Assembly: GCA_017648425.1 (NCBI GenBank)
Contig: JAGCJD010000057.1
Coordinates: forward strand, 1 to 8,608
Direction of reading: 5' to 3'
DNA: 8,608 nt
Source: Clostridia bacterium
GTDB taxonomy: Bacteria; Bacillota; Clostridia; Oscillospirales; CAG-272
Shown here: positions 6,407 through 8,608 of the stretch, piece by piece
How positions within the stretch are numbered: the first letter of the stretch is position 1
Layout of the letters: each line of letters begins with the position of its first letter
Notes under the pieces: generated by a model
What the model was told of the DNA's origin: nothing
Databases searched by the model: none
The model's input: only the letters and a program-made list of their open reading frames with translations
Made by a program: the position numbers and the translations under genes

Positions 6407-7165
6407 CTACCCAAGAAAGACATCAAGCGACATCATAAGCACAAATCCCGCCGAAAACGCAAGAACCCAAGAGGTGTCACCACCCTCGCCGTCACCCGTA
6501 AATTCTTTAAGCACGGCATACATCATAGCGCCCGCAGCAAACCCCAGAAGATATGGCAAAAGAGGAATGGCAAGACCTGCCGCAAGTAGCGTAAGAACAG
6601 CGCCTATCGGCTCTACTACACCCGATAAAGCGCCAACCAAAAACGACCTTGCCTTTCCAAGCCCGCAGGAATTGACAGGCATTGAAACGATAGCGCCCTC
6701 AGGGAAATTCTGAACGGCTATTCCAATCGACAGCGCAAGCGCTGCCGACAGATCCACGGCGTTGCTACCGCAAAGTATCTCCGCGTAAATAGCGCCTACC
6801 GCCATTCCCTCGGGGAGATTATGCACCGCCACCGCAAAAACGGATATGATCTTTTTGTGGGACTCCGCCGATCTCCCCGCCATCATTTTTCTTATAAACC
6901 CATCACACAAAAGAAAGCAAACTATTCCGCAAAGAAATCCGCTAGCCGCAGGCACGGCGGCGGGAATTCCTCGCCCTCTTGCAAGCTCCATTGACGGTAT
7001 CAGCAAGCTCCATATAGCAGCCGCGACCATAACTCCCGTGGAAAATCCCTCGATAGCGCGTTGCACGCGTCTGTTCGTTCGGCGTCCGAAAAAGAAAACA
7101 CAGGCAGCGCCCAACACCGTTCCAAAAAGCGGAATGCTTATTCCAAGTAATATATCACCGTAAAT
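6407..7165 (-). CDS. ZIP family divalent metal transporter (GufA/ZupT-like), apparent ATT start
   Basis: This is a membrane transporter of the ZIP family, which imports divalent cations such as zinc, iron or manganese. The signature motifs are HNLPEG (115-120) and QNFPEG (152-157), the metal-site helices of bacterial ZIPs, plus VVEPIGA (183-189). About eight hydrophobic segments cover the protein. The frame has a TGA at 7180-7178 overlapping the ribosome site AGGAGG (7173-7178). No in-frame ATG, GTG or TTG occurs until GTG at 7117, which would remove half of the first helix, including GTVLGA. An ATT at 7165-7163 sits exactly 7 nt from AGGAGG and gives a 252-aa protein of normal family length, starting MYGDILLGIS. 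The helix near 210-225 ends KEFTGDGEGG, unlike the EELIPE usual in relatives. The metal is not predictable from the sequence alone. Confidence 0.88.
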   Translation of the reverse strand: MYGDILLGISIPLFGTVLGAACVFFFGRRTNRRVQRAIEGFSTGVMVAAAIWSLLIPSMELARGRGIPAAVPAASGFLCGIVCFLLCDGFIRKMMAGRSAESHKKIISVFAVAVHNLPEGMAVGAIYAEILCGSNAVDLSAALALSIGIAVQNFPEGAIVSMPVNSCGLGKARSFLVGALSGVVEPIGAVLTLLAAGLAIPLLPYLLGFAAGAMMYAVLKEFTGDGEGGDTSWVLAFSAGFVLMMSLDVFLG

Positions 7166-7197
7166 ATTATCTCCTCCTCACAAAAAACTCTGCTAAT

Positions 7198-7227
7198 ATC
7201 ATATGCCCGCCACAGATAAACTGTAAC
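7198..7227 (-). promoter_or_regulatory. Putative promoter of the ZIP gene
   Basis: On the minus strand TATGAT (7198-7203, 5 of 6 matches) lies 18 nt from GTTACA (7222-7227, 4 of 6). This would start transcription near 7191, about 13 nt before the ribosome site. An imperfect dyad (7207-7229) covers its spacer and -35 box. Confidence 0.5.
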
Positions 7228-7229
7228 GG
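7207..7229. promoter_or_regulatory. Imperfect dyad overlapping the ZIP promoter, candidate operator
   Basis: CCGCCACAG and CTGTAACGG flank a 5-bp centre (ATAAA); 7 of 9 positions are symmetric. The site covers the -35 box and spacer of the ZIP promoter, where a repressor would block RNA polymerase. A metal-sensing regulator is an obvious candidate for a ZIP gene, but I cannot match the dyad to a named consensus. Confidence 0.35.
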
Positions 7230-7266
7230 CAGCCCACTGAAAATATCAAAGTTTTCAAAATATCTG

Positions 7267-7295
7267 TTGACATATTTAAATAAATAATTTAAAAT
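7267..7295 (+). promoter_or_regulatory. Promoter of the secreted repeat protein gene
   Basis: TTGACA (7267-7272) and TAAAAT (7290-7295, 5 of 6) are 17 nt apart. The start would be near 7302, giving a leader of about 35 nt. Just upstream are an 8-bp direct repeat AAAATATC (7240-7247 and 7257-7264) and the inverted repeat TGAAAA-N8-TTTTCA (7238-7257), which could bind a regulator. Confidence 0.78.
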
Positions 7296-7336
7296 ATATA
7301 GTGATATAGTATGTTTTTCGGAAAGGAGGAGAAGGT

Positions 7337-8608
7337 ATGAAAAAATTTTCCCAAAGAACGCTGTGCTTTGTTTTGTCCATATTGCTCACATGGTCTGCGC
7401 TGTCAGGTCTTTGTACCTATGCTTTTCAAGATGCAGATCTCGAATACAGCGTAGATTTTTCAAACGCACAAAGTGAATATAATCTTACCGTCCCTCCGTC
7501 CGAAATACTTAAAATGCTTTACCCCGATGCAAATAACACCGCTGAGCACGAGTATCTTGACGCGTATTTTCAGCACGCCCTCATTTATTCCCCCGAGATA
7601 TCGGCAGCAAATATAACGACCTATGTAAACGGCGCAAAAATAGAAGTAATAGCAACAAAAAAAGAATATACGGCAAGCAACGGTGAAACAGTCACATGGT
7701 ATCCTATCTTTGCTTCGTACGGACAAGACGAAAACAAGACAATGACAGAAACCTCATTGGGATATGAATGCGAGTTCGAGCTTGGAGAAACTACGGTAGT
7801 ATCCGTAAGATACGAATGCTCTATAACTCTCCCCGATGCCTATGTATCAGAGCTTTCAAGCTTTGCCCGTAACGAGGCTCTGCTCGGAGCGCAATACGCA
7901 TTGGAAAGCGACACGGAAATGCAGGAATACATTTCGGCATTACAAAAATACGAAAAATATATCTCCGATCTGGCTTTGTACGAAAATTCAGTCGTAAAAT
8001 ACGAGGAATATCTAGAAAAAACGAAAATTTACGAAAAAAGCTTCGCCGAATATAACAAATATTTGACCTCTCTTGCTCAATACGAAGCAAAAAAAGCAGC
8101 GTACGATAAATACCTTGCGGATTACCAAAGCTATATTACCGCAAAGAAAGAGTACGAGGAAGCGTATGACAAAAACCAGGCAGAGTATGACTTGTACAAA
8201 AAATATCTTGAAAATCTCGGAAAGATACGCGCCTCAAATGCGCACATCGAATCGCTCTTTATAACCCCCACAAACGGAGTTGGAAAGCTTTATAACGCGC
8301 TTCAAAACAAGGAGCTCGTATCCATGATAGAAAAATACGAGGACGAGCTCGTAAACTTTTACGGCGTTAAGCGCGCAGATGTAGATATAATGCGTTCCTC
8401 AGCAGATGAGCTCAATTCTCTCTTGCAGGAATACAGCAAGGCGCGAGATATATCCGAGGAACAGGCGTTTACATATTACAAGGCGCACTATCGCGAAATA
8501 ACAGAAAAATTCAATTTTCTTTACGACAAAATGTGCGCTATAATAACGCCAACGATATACCTGCATATGTGCGCGCTGATAGAAACCGAATACAAGAGCG
8601 ATCCTCAA
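7337..8608 (+). CDS. Secreted protein with tyrosine-rich 17-residue helical repeats, 3' end outside window
   Basis: I do not recognise a named family. The ATG at 7337 follows AAAGGAGG with a 7-nt spacer, and 424 residues are visible before the right edge. Residues 1-29 form a signal peptide: KK near the start, a hydrophobic core (FVLSILLTWSALSGL), and a likely cut after TYA. Residues about 35-165 look like a mixed alpha/beta globular domain ending in strand-like YECEFELGETTVVSVRYEC. Residues about 175-295 are a long charged helix with regularly spaced tyrosines, in 17-residue units. Residues about 296-424 are again mostly helical, with no enzyme motif I can name. No LPXTG or repeat anchor is visible, but the C-terminus is missing. 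An extracellular stalk or cell-surface structural role is the best guess. Its promoter is divergent from the ZIP gene. Confidence 0.85.
   Translation, partial: MKKFSQRTLCFVLSILLTWSALSGLCTYAFQDADLEYSVDFSNAQSEYNLTVPPSEILKMLYPDANNTAEHEYLDAYFQHALIYSPEISAANITTYVNGAKIEVIATKKEYTASNGETVTWYPIFASYGQDENKTMTETSLGYECEFELGETTVVSVRYECSITLPDAYVSELSSFARNEALLGAQYALESDTEMQEYISALQKYEKYISDLALYENSVVKYEEYLEKTKIYEKSFAEYNKYLTSLAQYEAKKAAYDKYLADYQSYITAKKEYEEAYDKNQAEYDLYKKYLENLGKIRASNAHIESLFITPTNGVGKLYNALQNKELVSMIEKYEDELVNFYGVKRADVDIMRSSADELNSLLQEYSKARDISEEQAFTYYKAHYREITEKFNFLYDKMCAIITPTIYLHMCALIETEYKSDPQ
7946..8200 (+). repeat. Five 17-residue (51-bp) protein repeats with fixed tyrosines
   Basis: Residues 204-288 fall into five 17-residue units. 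Tyrosines recur at exactly 17-residue spacing in three registers: 205/222/239/256/273, 208/225/242/259 and 215/232/249/266. Units begin KYEKYIS, KYEEYLE, EYNKYLT, AYDKYLA and EYEEAYD; the fifth is degenerate. Core positions follow a 3-4-3-4-3 pattern suited to a coiled coil. DNA identity between units is low, so the period is held at protein level. Confidence 0.85.

Noticed and set aside
7460..8090. Minus-strand open frames opposite the secreted repeat protein
   Set aside because: They are antisense to a gene with a promoter, ribosome site, signal peptide and regular repeats, and lack any such support themselves.

Overview
The window looks like a piece of a Clostridia-type (Firmicutes) chromosome, possibly an uncultured gut Oscillospirales or Ruminococcaceae-like organism. 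The reasons are moderately low GC, strong AGGAGG-type ribosome binding sites, consensus sigma-A promoters, a lipoprotein signal with an LASC lipobox, and Gram-positive-style BMP transporter and ZIP genes. The taxonomic call is inference; no rRNA or other marker is present.

Layout. (1) Positions 1-4218, minus strand: a BMP-family (PnrA/NupNOPQ-type) nucleoside ABC importer operon. It is read from a perfect TTGACA-N17-TATAAT promoter (4190-4218) through a ~195-nt leader with two clear hairpins. It encodes a substrate-binding lipoprotein (2726-3988), then a hairpin spacer, a double-NBD ATPase (840-2576), and a permease that starts at GTG inside the ATPase gene and runs off the left edge. The second permease expected for this family would lie beyond position 1. 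(2) 4219-4556: AT-rich DNA with no supported gene. (3) 4557-6346, minus strand: promoter, a 70-aa single-pass membrane protein with an Asp-Cys tail, a strong terminator-like hairpin, mnmE (tRNA wobble-uridine modification GTPase), and a terminator. (4) 6407-7165, minus strand: a ZIP-family divalent metal transporter that appears to start at ATT. (5) 7166-7336: a divergent control region with two promoters and dyad/direct-repeat elements. (6) 7337-8608, plus strand: the first 424 residues of a large secreted protein whose helical stalk is built from 17-residue, tyrosine-marked repeats. It continues beyond the right edge.

How the genes relate. The BMP operon is a self-contained importer: the lipoprotein captures substrate, the permease carries it across the membrane and the ATPase powers transport. 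The small Asp-Cys protein and mnmE probably share a transcript, with the hairpin between them limiting read-through. The ZIP gene and the secreted stalk protein are divergently transcribed, so they may share control, but nothing shows that they share a function. The least familiar items are the secreted repeat protein, the Asp-Cys membrane protein, the apparent ATT start of the ZIP gene and the hairpin set directly against the mnmE ribosome binding site. None of these by itself proves a new system.
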